Part shown: positions 8,232-16,089 of the stretch, one piece after another
Numbering within the stretch: position 1 is the stretch's first letter
Layout: each line of letters opens with the position of its first letter
Assembly: GCF_019977315.1 (NCBI RefSeq)
Contig: NZ_AP024652.1
Coordinates: forward strand, 3,782,001-3,846,000
Reading direction: 5' to 3'
Length of the DNA: 64,000 nucleotides
Origin: Arthrobacter sp. StoSoilB22
GTDB lineage: Bacteria > Actinomycetota > Actinomycetes > Actinomycetales > Micrococcaceae
Notes under the pieces: generated by a model
The model's database searches: none
The model's input: the letters and a program-made list of their open reading frames with translations, nothing else
Told to the model about the DNA's origin: nothing
Made by a program: the position numbers and the translations under genes

Positions 8232-9377
8232 ATGACCCGCACCGTTCTCATTGCTCCCGACAAATTCAAAGGCAGCCTCACCGCCGCCGAAGTAGCCGCT
8301 GCACTGGCAGCAGGGCTCCGCTCGGCAGGGTCGGATGGTTCCGGAACGGTCCACTGTGAGCTCCTTCCCCTCGCAGACGGAGGTGACGGCAGCGTGGACG
8401 CCGCCGTCGCCTCCGGCTTCTGCCGCCACTCCGTCACCGTCACCGGCCCCACCGGGCAGTCGGTTCACGCCACCGTAGCGTTCGACGGCGTTACGGCAGT
8501 GGTGGAGGTCGCCAACACCTGTGGCCTGGCCGTCTTGCCGGGCTCCGCCCTTGCCCCACTGGATGCTTCAAGCCGTGGGTTCGGCCAAGCCGTCCGGTTC
8601 GCGTTGACGCTGGGTCCATCCCGGGTTGTGCTGGCTTTGGGCGGCAGTTCCAGCACCGACGGCGGCATGGGAATGCTCACCGCCCTGGGCCTGCAGTTCC
8701 TGGACAACTCCGGTTCCTTGCTGGAGGGCACCGGCCGCTCGCTGCCCCGCCTCCACTCGGTGACCGGCTCCCTCATCCCGGAGCTGGACGGCGTCGAACT
8801 CATCCTCGCCACAGACGTCCACAACCCCCTGCACGGGCCCACCGGCGCGGCGGCCGTTTTCGGCCCCCAGAAGGGCGCCACTCCCGCCGAGGTCTCAACA
8901 CTCGACGCCGGACTGGTCCACTTCGCTTCGGTCCTCACCGACGCCGGACTCGCTGATCCCGGACTTCCCCACCACCCCGGTGCCGGAAGCGCCGGCGGCA
9001 TCGGCTTCGCCTGCCTGCTCCTCGGCGCAAAGCAGGTCTCCGGCGCAGACTACTTCCTGGACCTCCTGGACTTCGACACCCGCAAAGACGCCTGCGATCT
9101 GGTCATCACCGGTGAAGGAAGCATCGATGAGCAGACGCTGGCCGGAAAGCTGCCCGCCGCCGTCGCCCGCCGTTCCCTTGGGCGGCCCATCGTCGCCGTC
9201 GCGGGACGCTCACTGCTGGCACGTGAACAATGGACCGAAATGTCCCTGACGTCCGTCTACGCACTGACCGACTACACGGACAAGGACTCCTCGAAGGACC
9301 CCGGGTTGTCGGCAGAGTTGCTGAGGGTGATTGGGCGGGAGATCAGCGAGGATGTGTTGGGGATGGCACGGGCCTGA
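8232..9377 (+). CDS. glycerate kinase (GlxK/GarK family)
   Basis: A 381-residue type II glycerate kinase. It starts with [20 protein letters not shown] (the family's N-terminal motif), then [37 protein letters not shown] and [15 protein letters not shown]. It phosphorylates D-glycerate, giving 2-phosphoglycerate in this family, and so feeds glycolysis. Position behind the tartrate/D-malate dehydrogenase and DctA genes suggests it handles the glycerate made from tartrate. A second homologue at 42.1 kb sits in the glyoxylate cluster. The ATG at 8232 is 1 bp after the symporter stop (TGAGATG). A longer in-frame start at 8148 would overlap the symporter gene and lacks support. Confidence 0.88.
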   Translation: MTRTVLIAPDKFKGSLTAAEVAAALAAGLRSAGSDGSGTVHCELLPLADGGDGSVDAAVASGFCRHSVTVTGPTGQSVHATVAFDGVTAVVEVANTCGLAVLPGSALAPLDASSRGFGQAVRFALTLGPSRVVLALGGSSSTDGGMGMLTALGLQFLDNSGSLLEGTGRSLPRLHSVTGSLIPELDGVELILATDVHNPLHGPTGAAAVFGPQKGATPAEVSTLDAGLVHFASVLTDAGLADPGLPHHPGAGSAGGIGFACLLLGAKQVSGADYFLDLLDFDTRKDACDLVITGEGSIDEQTLAGKLPAAVARRSLGRPIVAVAGRSLLAREQWTEMSLTSVYALTDYTDKDSSKDPGLSAELLRVIGREISEDVLGMARA

Positions 9378-9472
9378 AGGCTCGACCAGTGGAAATCCCG
9401 TCCTACATGGTTTTTTCCGAGCCCTCCGCTAAGGTTTGGCTCACGTGTCGAAATCTAGACCATGGGGGTCAA

Positions 9473-10561
9473 ATGGAATTTGCAGAGCGACTGTCAGCTT
9501 TGGCCGCGAAAGTGCGACAGCAACGAGGCGTGATCGAGACTGAAGAGGCAACAAAAAATGCATTCGTGATGCCCTTTATCTCCTCGATTCTCGGCTACGA
9601 CGTCTTCAATCCACTGGAAGTTGTCCCTGAGTTCACCGCCGATGTTGGTGTCAAGAAGGGTGAAAAAGTTGACTATGCCATCGTGAAAGACGGCGAAGTA
9701 CAGATACTCATTGAGTGCAAGAAGTCGATTGAGCCTGTTAAAATTGAGCATGCGTCACAGCTGTTTCGATATTTTGCCGTGACCAATGCGCGGATCGCCA
9801 TCCTGACCAATGGTGAGATTTATCAGTTCTTTACTGATCTCGATGCCCCAAACCGCATGGATGCTAAGCCTTTCCTCATCCTGGATTTGAACGACATAGA
9901 CGAGAGTCTCCTGCCTGAACTTCAGAAACTTTCCAAAGATGTCTTTGATCTGGATTCCATTATCAGTGCGGCAAACGAGCTCAAATACATCGGTGAACTG
10001 AAGAGAACTCTCGCAGCGCAGTTCCGCGAGCCCGAAGACGAATGGATCAAGTTTTTGACCTCCCGCGTTTATACGGGCGCGTATACCCAGCGAGTGCGCG
10101 AGCAGTTCACGGCATTGGTCAGCAAAGCCACAAAGCAGTTTCTGAATGACCAAGTCAACGAACGATTGAAGAAAGCCCTTGGCGCTCAAGCCTATGCGCC
10201 CACTGACGAAATCGCATCTGCGGCAGTGTCGAGTCAGCCCGCGGCAGAGGCGGACCTTGCAGAAGTCGACGCCGTCGAGACAACACTTGAAGAAATCGAG
10301 GGATACCAAATCGTTAGGGCCATCGTTTGCAGTGAAGTGAAGCCGACCAGGGTTGTACAACGCGATGCTAAATCGTATTTTGCGGTGCTTTTGGACGACA
10401 ACAATAGGAAGCCAATAGCCCGCCTTCACTTCAACCGATCCCAGAAATACATTGGCGTGTTTGACGCAAACAAAGAAGAGACCAGAGTTCCGATCAGTTC
10501 ACTGGAGGAGATCTACGAACACTCAGAAGTTCTCCGGGCCAGCGTAAAGAGCTACCTCTGA
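9473..10561 (+). CDS. HsdR-N-like restriction nuclease-domain protein, solitary
   Basis: A 362-residue protein. Residues about 20-110 resemble the N-terminal nuclease domain of type I restriction R subunits: VDYAIVKDGEVQILIECKK is a clear PD-(D/E)xK pattern (Asp, then E-x-K), followed by LFRYFAVTNARIAILTNG. The rest is helical and ends in a predicted beta-rich domain (YFAVLLDDNNRKPIARLHF). No helicase, HsdM or HsdS gene is next to it. Such stand-alone proteins are common in bacteria, and their role is unproven; a DNA nuclease used in defence is one option. Codon use is more AT-rich than in the flanking genes, suggesting transfer. The ATG at 9473 follows GGGGG. Confidence 0.65.
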   Translation: MEFAERLSALAAKVRQQRGVIETEEATKNAFVMPFISSILGYDVFNPLEVVPEFTADVGVKKGEKVDYAIVKDGEVQILIECKKSIEPVKIEHASQLFRYFAVTNARIAILTNGEIYQFFTDLDAPNRMDAKPFLILDLNDIDESLLPELQKLSKDVFDLDSIISAANELKYIGELKRTLAAQFREPEDEWIKFLTSRVYTGAYTQRVREQFTALVSKATKQFLNDQVNERLKKALGAQAYAPTDEIASAAVSSQPAAEADLAEVDAVETTLEEIEGYQIVRAIVCSEVKPTRVVQRDAKSYFAVLLDDNNRKPIARLHFNRSQKYIGVFDANKEETRVPISSLEEIYEHSEVLRASVKSYL

Positions 10562-10686
10562 CCCTGGGGCGGGAGGCGAATATTCACCTCTCGCCCCCCA
10601 ACGCCCATTAGTCCATTCGGTGTAGTATGGGTGGCTTGCCCGCCTAAATTAGGCGGCACTCCGTTCAGACTCATACCAGGAGCCTC

Positions 10687-11634
10687 GTGAGCCACCCTGA
10701 GAACACTGCCCAGACTTCCGCCCCAGCCCCGAACCCTCCTAGAACGCCCGGCCGGGTCGCCTTGTGGGGGTGGTTGATCGGTCTTCTCGCCGGCATTGTC
10801 GGTCTGGTGCCATGGTGGATCACGGGCGGCACACTGCCACTTCAGAACTTGTGGGCCACACAAGTGATGCCAGCTCAGATGCCTCCCGCTCTCCTACCCC
10901 TGAGCCAGTACGAGGCGACGACCATTGTCGCGCTGCTGACGGTTGGCGGAGCATTGGCCGGGCTTGCTGTTCGCATCTGGTCACCCGCCCGCCGTCGACT
11001 CGTCATGGGGTGCGCGGCTGCCGGTGTTTTCGCGGTGCACTTCACAGCCACCGTCCAATCATTTTCTGTAATGCACCAGGGCCTCGCCACAGGCACCTTG
11101 GCCAGCCTTTACTTCGGTGGCCTCCTCGCGGGCGTCGTCGGTTCCGTGATCGCGGCATTTGTTGCCATGCTGCTCATCGCTTCACCCTCCCAGGTCAAAG
11201 CCACCATCGGATTCGGGCTCATGGCTGTTCCCTTCACTTCGTGGGCAGTGGTGTGGGTAGTGAGCGTGGTGGGGTTCCTCAATGTACCCACTGCCGTGCC
11301 GACCATCGCGCGATGGGTCCCCGCCGTCCTGGTGGGTTCCGCGCTGGCGTGGTGTGGCCTCCGACCCGCCCGTCGAGCGGTTGCTTGGGTGCTTAACCTC
11401 GTACTCCTATGGCTGCTTCCGGCACTGTTCACCGCCGTCCAAGCCGTCCTCGGAACCCGAGTGCTGGCCGGAGATATTCCGGAGATGCTGCTGATGGGCA
11501 GGCAAGTTCTGTCGGCAGCCCTTGGCCCGGACGGAGGGGCCTTGCCCACGATCTTGCTGGCTCTGGCTATCGGGCTAGTAGGCGTCGGTGTACACGAGGT
11601 CATATCGCGCAGGAGCTCCGGCACAGCTCACTAA
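10687..11634 (+). CDS. multi-pass membrane protein of unknown function
   Basis: A 315-residue protein with a Pro/Ala-rich cytoplasmic N terminus of about 22 residues and roughly seven to eight hydrophobic helices (for example VALWGWLIGLLAGIVGLVPW, TIVALLTVGGALAGLAV, ASLYFGGLLAGVVGSVIAAF, AVAWVLNLVLLWLLPALF). I see no recognisable family motif. It starts at GTG 10687 after ACCAGGAGCC. It is transcribed alone, between the HsdR-N-like gene and the gamma-glutamyltransferase. It may be one of the uncharacterised actinobacterial membrane proteins. No function is proposed. Confidence 0.65.
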   Translation: MSHPENTAQTSAPAPNPPRTPGRVALWGWLIGLLAGIVGLVPWWITGGTLPLQNLWATQVMPAQMPPALLPLSQYEATTIVALLTVGGALAGLAVRIWSPARRRLVMGCAAAGVFAVHFTATVQSFSVMHQGLATGTLASLYFGGLLAGVVGSVIAAFVAMLLIASPSQVKATIGFGLMAVPFTSWAVVWVVSVVGFLNVPTAVPTIARWVPAVLVGSALAWCGLRPARRAVAWVLNLVLLWLLPALFTAVQAVLGTRVLAGDIPEMLLMGRQVLSAALGPDGGALPTILLALAIGLVGVGVHEVISRRSSGTAH

Positions 11635-11859
11635 TTCTTATGAGTGCGAACCATTCGACAACGCACGTCAAAAGTTGATTGCCATGGCTCAACGGTACAG
11701 GCAGTCATAAGCCGTGCCTGCGCGCGGAAGTCGATGGTGCGCTGACCGCACCTACCCCCAATAGCCCTCGAATATCAACCGTTGTCCCCAGGCAAACCCC
11801 GCGATAGGGTGACCGGACCGTCCACCACATCACCGTCTGGAACAACTCTGGGAGACACC

Positions 11860-13701
11860 ATGACTCATGTGAGACGTCAATTGGCTGCGGTCACGGCAGC
11901 ATTGGCACTGACCGCGACGAGCGGCGCGATGGCCAGTCCGGCCTTCGCCGACCCCCGCGAAACCGACAAGACAGCCACGGCCACAGGTTACGGCGGTGCC
12001 GTCAGCACGGTAGATCCAGAGGCTTCCGCAGCCGCAATCGAAGTACTACGAAAGGGCGGCAATGCTGCCGACGCCGCCGTGGCCGCAGCAGCAACCCTGG
12101 GTGTTACCGAGCCCTACAGCGCCGGCATTGGAGGCGGTGGCTACTTCGTCTTCTATGACGCGAAGACCAAGCAGGTGGGAACTATTGACGGGCGCGAGAC
12201 AGCTCCGGCGGGTATCAAGCCGGACGCCTTCATCAACCCCGCGGACCCCGACGGCAAGCCCTACAAATTCACACCGGACCTGGTCACCAGCGGAGTCTCC
12301 GTGGGCGTCCCCGGCACGCCCGCCACGTGGGAGCGCGCGCTGGAACGCTGGGGAAGCATGGACTTGGGAGACGCGCTGAAACCAGCCATCAAGGTGGCAA
12401 ACCGCGGTTTTGTTGTGGACCAGACCTTCCGCCAGCAAACGTTGGACAACAAACTCCGCTTCGACGCTTTCACCTCCACACGGGACCTGTTCCTGCCCGG
12501 TGGTGACGCTCCCGCCGTCGGAAGTGTCTTCAAGAACCACGATCTTGCGGCGACGTACAGGCAACTGGCCAAGGAGGGCACTGACGCCTTCTACGGCGGC
12601 CCTCTCGCCGAGGAAATCGTCAAAACCGTGCAAGCTCCACCCAAGACGGCAACAACAGAGCTGCCTGTCCCCGTTGGTTCCATGACCACCCAGGACCTGG
12701 CCAACTACAAGGTGGTGGACCAAGATCCCACAAAGGTTGAGTACCGGGGGTACGACGTCTACGGCATGGCTCCTTCCAGCAGCGGCGGCACCACGGTGGG
12801 TGAGTCCCTGAACATCCTGGAAAACTACGACCTCAAGGGCATGACGCCAGTGGATGCCCTGCACCACTACTTCGAGGCCAGCTCGTTGGCCTTCGCGGAC
12901 CGCGGCGCTTACGTTGGTGATCCTGCTTTCGTGAAGGTCCCCACCAGCACGCTGCTGGACGACGTCTTCGCCAAGGAACGCTCCTGCGAAATAGATCCGG
13001 CGGCGGCAGCCCCCAAGCCAGTAGCCCCCGGCAACGTAGAAACGTACGACGGCGCGTGCCCGGCTGCTGCTGCACCGCTCGCCAATGAGACGGATACAGA
13101 GAACATTTCCACCACCAACCTGACGGTCGCCGACAAGTGGGGCAACGTGGTGGAATACACGCTGACGATCGAGCAGACGGGCGGTTCGGGAATCGTTGTT
13201 CCGGGCCGGGGCTTCCTGCTGAACAACGAGCTGACTGATTTCAGCACCGTCTATGACCCCAAGGACCCCAACCGGATCGAACCGAACAAGCGGCCGCGGT
13301 CCTCGATGTCGCCCACCATCATTTTGAAGGACCAGAAGCCGTTCCTGGCACTGGGCTCCCCCGGCGGATCGACCATTATCACCACTGTGCTGCAGACCAT
13401 CCTGAACCGCGTGGACTTGGGCATGACGGTTTCGGAGGCCTTGGCTGCCCCGCGGGCTGCACCCCGGAATGGTGCAACCATCAGTTCGGAGCCAGCCTTC
13501 ATTGACGCGTACGGCCCTGCGCTGGAGTCGTTGGGGCACGATCTGGTTCCGGCCGGGGACGCTTTCACGTCCGCGGCTGAAATCGGGGCGGCAACCGCCG
13601 TCGAGTTCAATCCGGACGGATCTTTGACCGCGGCAGCCGAGCCCCAACGCCGTGGCGGAGGTTCGGCGATGGTGGTGAAACCGGCAAAGCCTGGAAAGTA
13701 A
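11860..13701 (+). CDS. ggt: secreted gamma-glutamyltransferase
   Basis: A 613-residue precursor. A Sec signal peptide is visible (RR at the start, hydrophobic LAAVTAALALTATSGAM, then a cleavage site around SPAFADP). The body is a gamma-glutamyltransferase: GGNAADAAVAAAATLGVTEP and GIGGGGYFVFYD in the large subunit, the autoprocessing/catalytic site STTNLTVADKWGNVVEYT (the second Thr of the TT pair is the expected nucleophile), GFLLNNELTDFS, and RPRSSMSPTIIL plus LGSPGGSTI in the small subunit. It cleaves the gamma-glutamyl bond of glutathione and related peptides outside the cell. I chose ATG 11860 (after GGGAGACACC) because the upstream TTG start would add residues before the signal peptide. 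Confidence 0.9.
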   Translation: MTHVRRQLAAVTAALALTATSGAMASPAFADPRETDKTATATGYGGAVSTVDPEASAAAIEVLRKGGNAADAAVAAAATLGVTEPYSAGIGGGGYFVFYDAKTKQVGTIDGRETAPAGIKPDAFINPADPDGKPYKFTPDLVTSGVSVGVPGTPATWERALERWGSMDLGDALKPAIKVANRGFVVDQTFRQQTLDNKLRFDAFTSTRDLFLPGGDAPAVGSVFKNHDLAATYRQLAKEGTDAFYGGPLAEEIVKTVQAPPKTATTELPVPVGSMTTQDLANYKVVDQDPTKVEYRGYDVYGMAPSSSGGTTVGESLNILENYDLKGMTPVDALHHYFEASSLAFADRGAYVGDPAFVKVPTSTLLDDVFAKERSCEIDPAAAAPKPVAPGNVETYDGACPAAAAPLANETDTENISTTNLTVADKWGNVVEYTLTIEQTGGSGIVVPGRGFLLNNELTDFSTVYDPKDPNRIEPNKRPRSSMSPTIILKDQKPFLALGSPGGSTIITTVLQTILNRVDLGMTVSEALAAPRAAPRNGATISSEPAFIDAYGPALESLGHDLVPAGDAFTSAAEIGAATAVEFNPDGSLTAAAEPQRRGGGSAMVVKPAKPGK

Positions 13702-13722
13702 ACCTAGGCGCAATAGGTCCTT

Positions 13723-13908
13723 TCACGGTTGGCGGTTTTTCCTGACCTCCCGGTTGAACCTCCACAGTGTCACCAAGGACGCGGCCGCTATGAAGATCCC
13801 GGAAAGGATGGACCACCACGTTTGCTCTGAATCGGAGACGAAAACGGTCACGGCATAGGCGCCCAGGACCAATGCCAGAAAGAGCCATACCAACGGACTG
13901 CGGTTCAT
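13723..13908 (-). CDS. small two-helix membrane protein, last gene of the RiPP operon
   Basis: A 61-residue protein with two hydrophobic segments (LVWLFLALVLGAYAVTVFV and WSILSGIFIAAASLVTLW) and a basic C terminus (NREVRKNRQP). It starts at ATG 13908 behind AAAGGAATTC, a good ribosome binding site, and follows the second ABC permease gene after 31 bp. I do not recognise a family. Its place at the end of the RiPP operon suggests an accessory of the exporter or a self-protection protein, since membrane-active peptides often come with small immunity membrane proteins. That role is inference only. Confidence 0.6.
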   Translation of the reverse strand: MNRSPLVWLFLALVLGAYAVTVFVSDSEQTWWSILSGIFIAAASLVTLWRFNREVRKNRQP

Positions 13909-13939
13909 TGCGAATTCCTTTGTTGAAGTAGATGAAATG

Positions 13940-14632
13940 TCATGCCAGATCCCGCTTCAGGAACATCCCGAACGCAACCGCTGTAACCACTACAAGCCAG
14001 ATCATGGCCCCTAGAAAAGAACCTGTGGCTGGTATGTGGATTGCTACGTGGTCAGCCCAGTCAGCGGCCAAGACTGGGAAGAGGAATTGTTCGGTGTTCC
14101 TTGAGGTGGCTGATAGGAGGTCAGGAAGTACCAAGCTCAACGGCACCGCGAAGAGGCTCACCATGTGGCTCCGGATGAGGGATCCCAGCGCAAAGCCCCA
14201 CAGCGATCCCATAGCGGCCGTGCCCGTGAAAGCCAGAACTGCATGAGGTGTAATTCCCCAAGCGCTGTCCATGAGTTCTCCGGAAACTCCGAACAGCACT
14301 CCTACGGTTGCTCCCGCAAGGAGCGCCGCCAGGACGGTGCTGACTAACCTGGCAGTGAACGCCGGTGCGCGCTGAAACAGCAAGACCCTGCGCGTGAAAC
14401 AGCCCGCCCTATAGTCCGAGGTAAAGGAGAACGACCCCATCACCGCAGCCACTGTGAGCATGAGCGACATGCCGGCTTGGCGGAGAACAAGGTCGAACCC
14501 CGGTGATGTTTGAGATTCGAGTCGCGCCATGCAAATGAGTACGCCCACGAGCCCTGCCACCAAGAGGGCGCAGAGGGCTGATCCCAGCCACAACCTGGGC
14601 CTTCTGACGTCAGAGAGAAAGGCTGACACCAT
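13940..14632 (-). CDS. ABC-2-type permease subunit, RiPP exporter
   Basis: A 230-residue protein with about six hydrophobic helices (LWLGSALCALLVAGLVGVLI, AGMSLMLTVAAVMGSFSF, TVLAALLAGATVGVLFG, AVLAFTGTAAMGSLWGFALG, FLGAMIWLVVVTAVAFGMFL). The segment 'FTSDYRAGCFTRRVLLFQRAP' has the gate-helix type sequence found after the first helices of ABC-2 permeases. It starts directly after the stop of the preceding permease (TAGATG, no gap). It probably forms a heterodimer with that permease and works with the ATPase encoded upstream to export or give immunity to the modified peptides. Confidence 0.7.
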   Translation of the reverse strand: MVSAFLSDVRRPRLWLGSALCALLVAGLVGVLICMARLESQTSPGFDLVLRQAGMSLMLTVAAVMGSFSFTSDYRAGCFTRRVLLFQRAPAFTARLVSTVLAALLAGATVGVLFGVSGELMDSAWGITPHAVLAFTGTAAMGSLWGFALGSLIRSHMVSLFAVPLSLVLPDLLSATSRNTEQFLFPVLAADWADHVAIHIPATGSFLGAMIWLVVVTAVAFGMFLKRDLA

Positions 14633-15382
14633 CTAGAACTCCTTCCCTAGGAGAAGACGCACGGCACATAGACCTGCCGCCATGAGCCAGCCAAGGGATA
14701 CAAGGAGAGCAGGAAATGGTGCCAGAAGTCCGTCGAAGGGCAGGGACGCAATTCCCGCCAAAGCTCCGGAGGGAAGCCAGCGCGCTACTTCCGGTGCACT
14801 TGCCATGAGTGGCACCTCGACGGCCAGCGGAATCAGCAAGGTGAGTATGGTGGTCGCGTAGTAGTGCCGGATGATCCAACCCAGCGAGCATCCCCACAAT
14901 GAACTCATGGTCGCGGCGAGCACCACACCCGGCATCTGGTTCCAGGACTCTGCAGCCAGCAGTTTGCCCAGCACACCCGAGGGCAGCGAAAACGCCGCAC
15001 TGACGCCCCAAAGCACTGTTCCTGTGGTGACCGTGGCGAGGCCAACAATCGCTGCGGCCAAGTATTTGGATATCAGCACCTGCTTCAGCCCTGACAACAC
15101 CACACTGCGCCGGAGGCTTCCGTAATAGGACTCCCGGGTGACCACATAGCTTCCTGCGAACGTAGCCACGGGTGCAATGCTTGCTGAAAGAGTCCAAAAT
15201 GTCCGGACGTTGTCCGCGGCGGATAGCCCTTCCGAGTTATCTGGCCAGCCCAGGAAGTTTGCAACGAACCAAGGGACCAATGCGGTAAAAGCCAGAATGC
15301 CGAGCACTGAATAACCGCTGACATACCGCAGGAGCTCTGCACGGAGTCCACTGCCCATGGAACTTACTGCCGTTCCATTCAC
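14633..15382 (-). CDS. ABC-2-type permease subunit, RiPP exporter
   Basis: A 249-residue protein with six hydrophobic segments (YSVLGILAFTALVPWFVANF, TFWTLSASIAPVATFAGSYV, YLAAAIVGLATVTTGTVLWG, VVLAATMSSLWGCSLGWII, TILTLLIPLAVEVPLMAS, FPALLVSLGWLMAAGLCAV). It has TRESYYGSLRRSVVLSGL, like the equivalent segment in its neighbour, so the two are probably paralogous halves. The start is most likely GTG 15382: it overlaps the ATPase stop as GTGA, with GGAGGG 7 bases upstream. ATG 15358 is the alternative and would give 241 residues. Confidence 0.7.
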   Translation of the reverse strand: MNGTAVSSMGSGLRAELLRYVSGYSVLGILAFTALVPWFVANFLGWPDNSEGLSAADNVRTFWTLSASIAPVATFAGSYVVTRESYYGSLRRSVVLSGLKQVLISKYLAAAIVGLATVTTGTVLWGVSAAFSLPSGVLGKLLAAESWNQMPGVVLAATMSSLWGCSLGWIIRHYYATTILTLLIPLAVEVPLMASAPEVARWLPSGALAGIASLPFDGLLAPFPALLVSLGWLMAAGLCAVRLLLGKEF

Positions 15383-16089
15383 CGGTTGCCCTCCAGAATC
15401 TTGAAGTACGCGGATTCCAGGCTGCCCCCACCGAGCGCTTTGGCCTCCTTGAGGGTTCCTCGAAACAGGGTCCTTTGCCTGAGAACCACAACCTCGTCCG
15501 CAACCTGTTCCAACTCCATGAGTTGATGGCTGGAAACGAGGGCGCTCCCGCCGGATGCGGCGAATTCCCGGAGGAACCTCCGCAGCCACTGGACACCCTC
15601 AGGGTCCAGGCCGTTAGCGGGCTCATCAAGAACAAGCATCTCCGGACTGCCCACCAGGGCGGAAGCAATCCCCAGGCGTTGCCGCATTCCCAGCGAGTAG
15701 TCCCGTACCTTCTTGTTTCCTTGAGCTGCGAGATCCACCAACTCAAGGACGCGATCCACAGTCTCCGGCTCAGCCCCCACGGCCAGCCGGCAGATCTGCA
15801 GGTGCCGGCGTCCTGTCAGCCCGGGCTCCACGTCCATTCCGTCCAGGTTCACGCCAACTTTGGTGGCGGGCCGGGGCAGTATCCGGTAGTCACGCCCGAA
15901 GACGGTTGCACATCCGGACGTGGCCTCCACAAGGCCGGTTAGCCCTGCGAGCGCTGTGCTCTTCCCCGCCCCGTTGGGACCAATCAAGCCCACCACCCGC
16001 CCGGCCGGGACATCGAAAGTTAGGTCTTCAACAGCAAACCGCGGGCCTCTCTTCTTACTAAACGCCTCGAAGCTGGCGTGGACAATCAT
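15379..16089 (-). CDS. ABC transporter ATP-binding protein, RiPP exporter
   Basis: A 236-residue nucleotide-binding subunit. Walker A is GPNGAGKST (residues 37-45), the ABC signature is YSLGMRQRLGIASAL, Walker B is MLVLDEPANGLDP, and the H-loop is LVSSHQLMELE. This is the CcmA/DrrA-like subgroup that pairs with ABC-2 permeases, which follow directly. It starts at ATG 16089 with an ATGA overlap to the protease stop and the ribosome binding site GGGAGGG. Expected role: powering export of, or self-resistance to, the mature peptides of this operon. Confidence 0.85.
   Translation of the reverse strand: MIVHASFEAFSKKRGPRFAVEDLTFDVPAGRVVGLIGPNGAGKSTALAGLTGLVEATSGCATVFGRDYRILPRPATKVGVNLDGMDVEPGLTGRRHLQICRLAVGAEPETVDRVLELVDLAAQGNKKVRDYSLGMRQRLGIASALVGSPEMLVLDEPANGLDPEGVQWLRRFLREFAASGGSALVSSHQLMELEQVADEVVVLRQRTLFRGTLKEAKALGGGSLESAYFKILEGNR

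Noticed and set aside
12046-13713. Long open frame opposite the gamma-glutamyltransferase gene
   Set aside because: It is a shadow of the high-GC coding strand. The sense frame has full family motifs and a signal peptide, while the antisense product has none.
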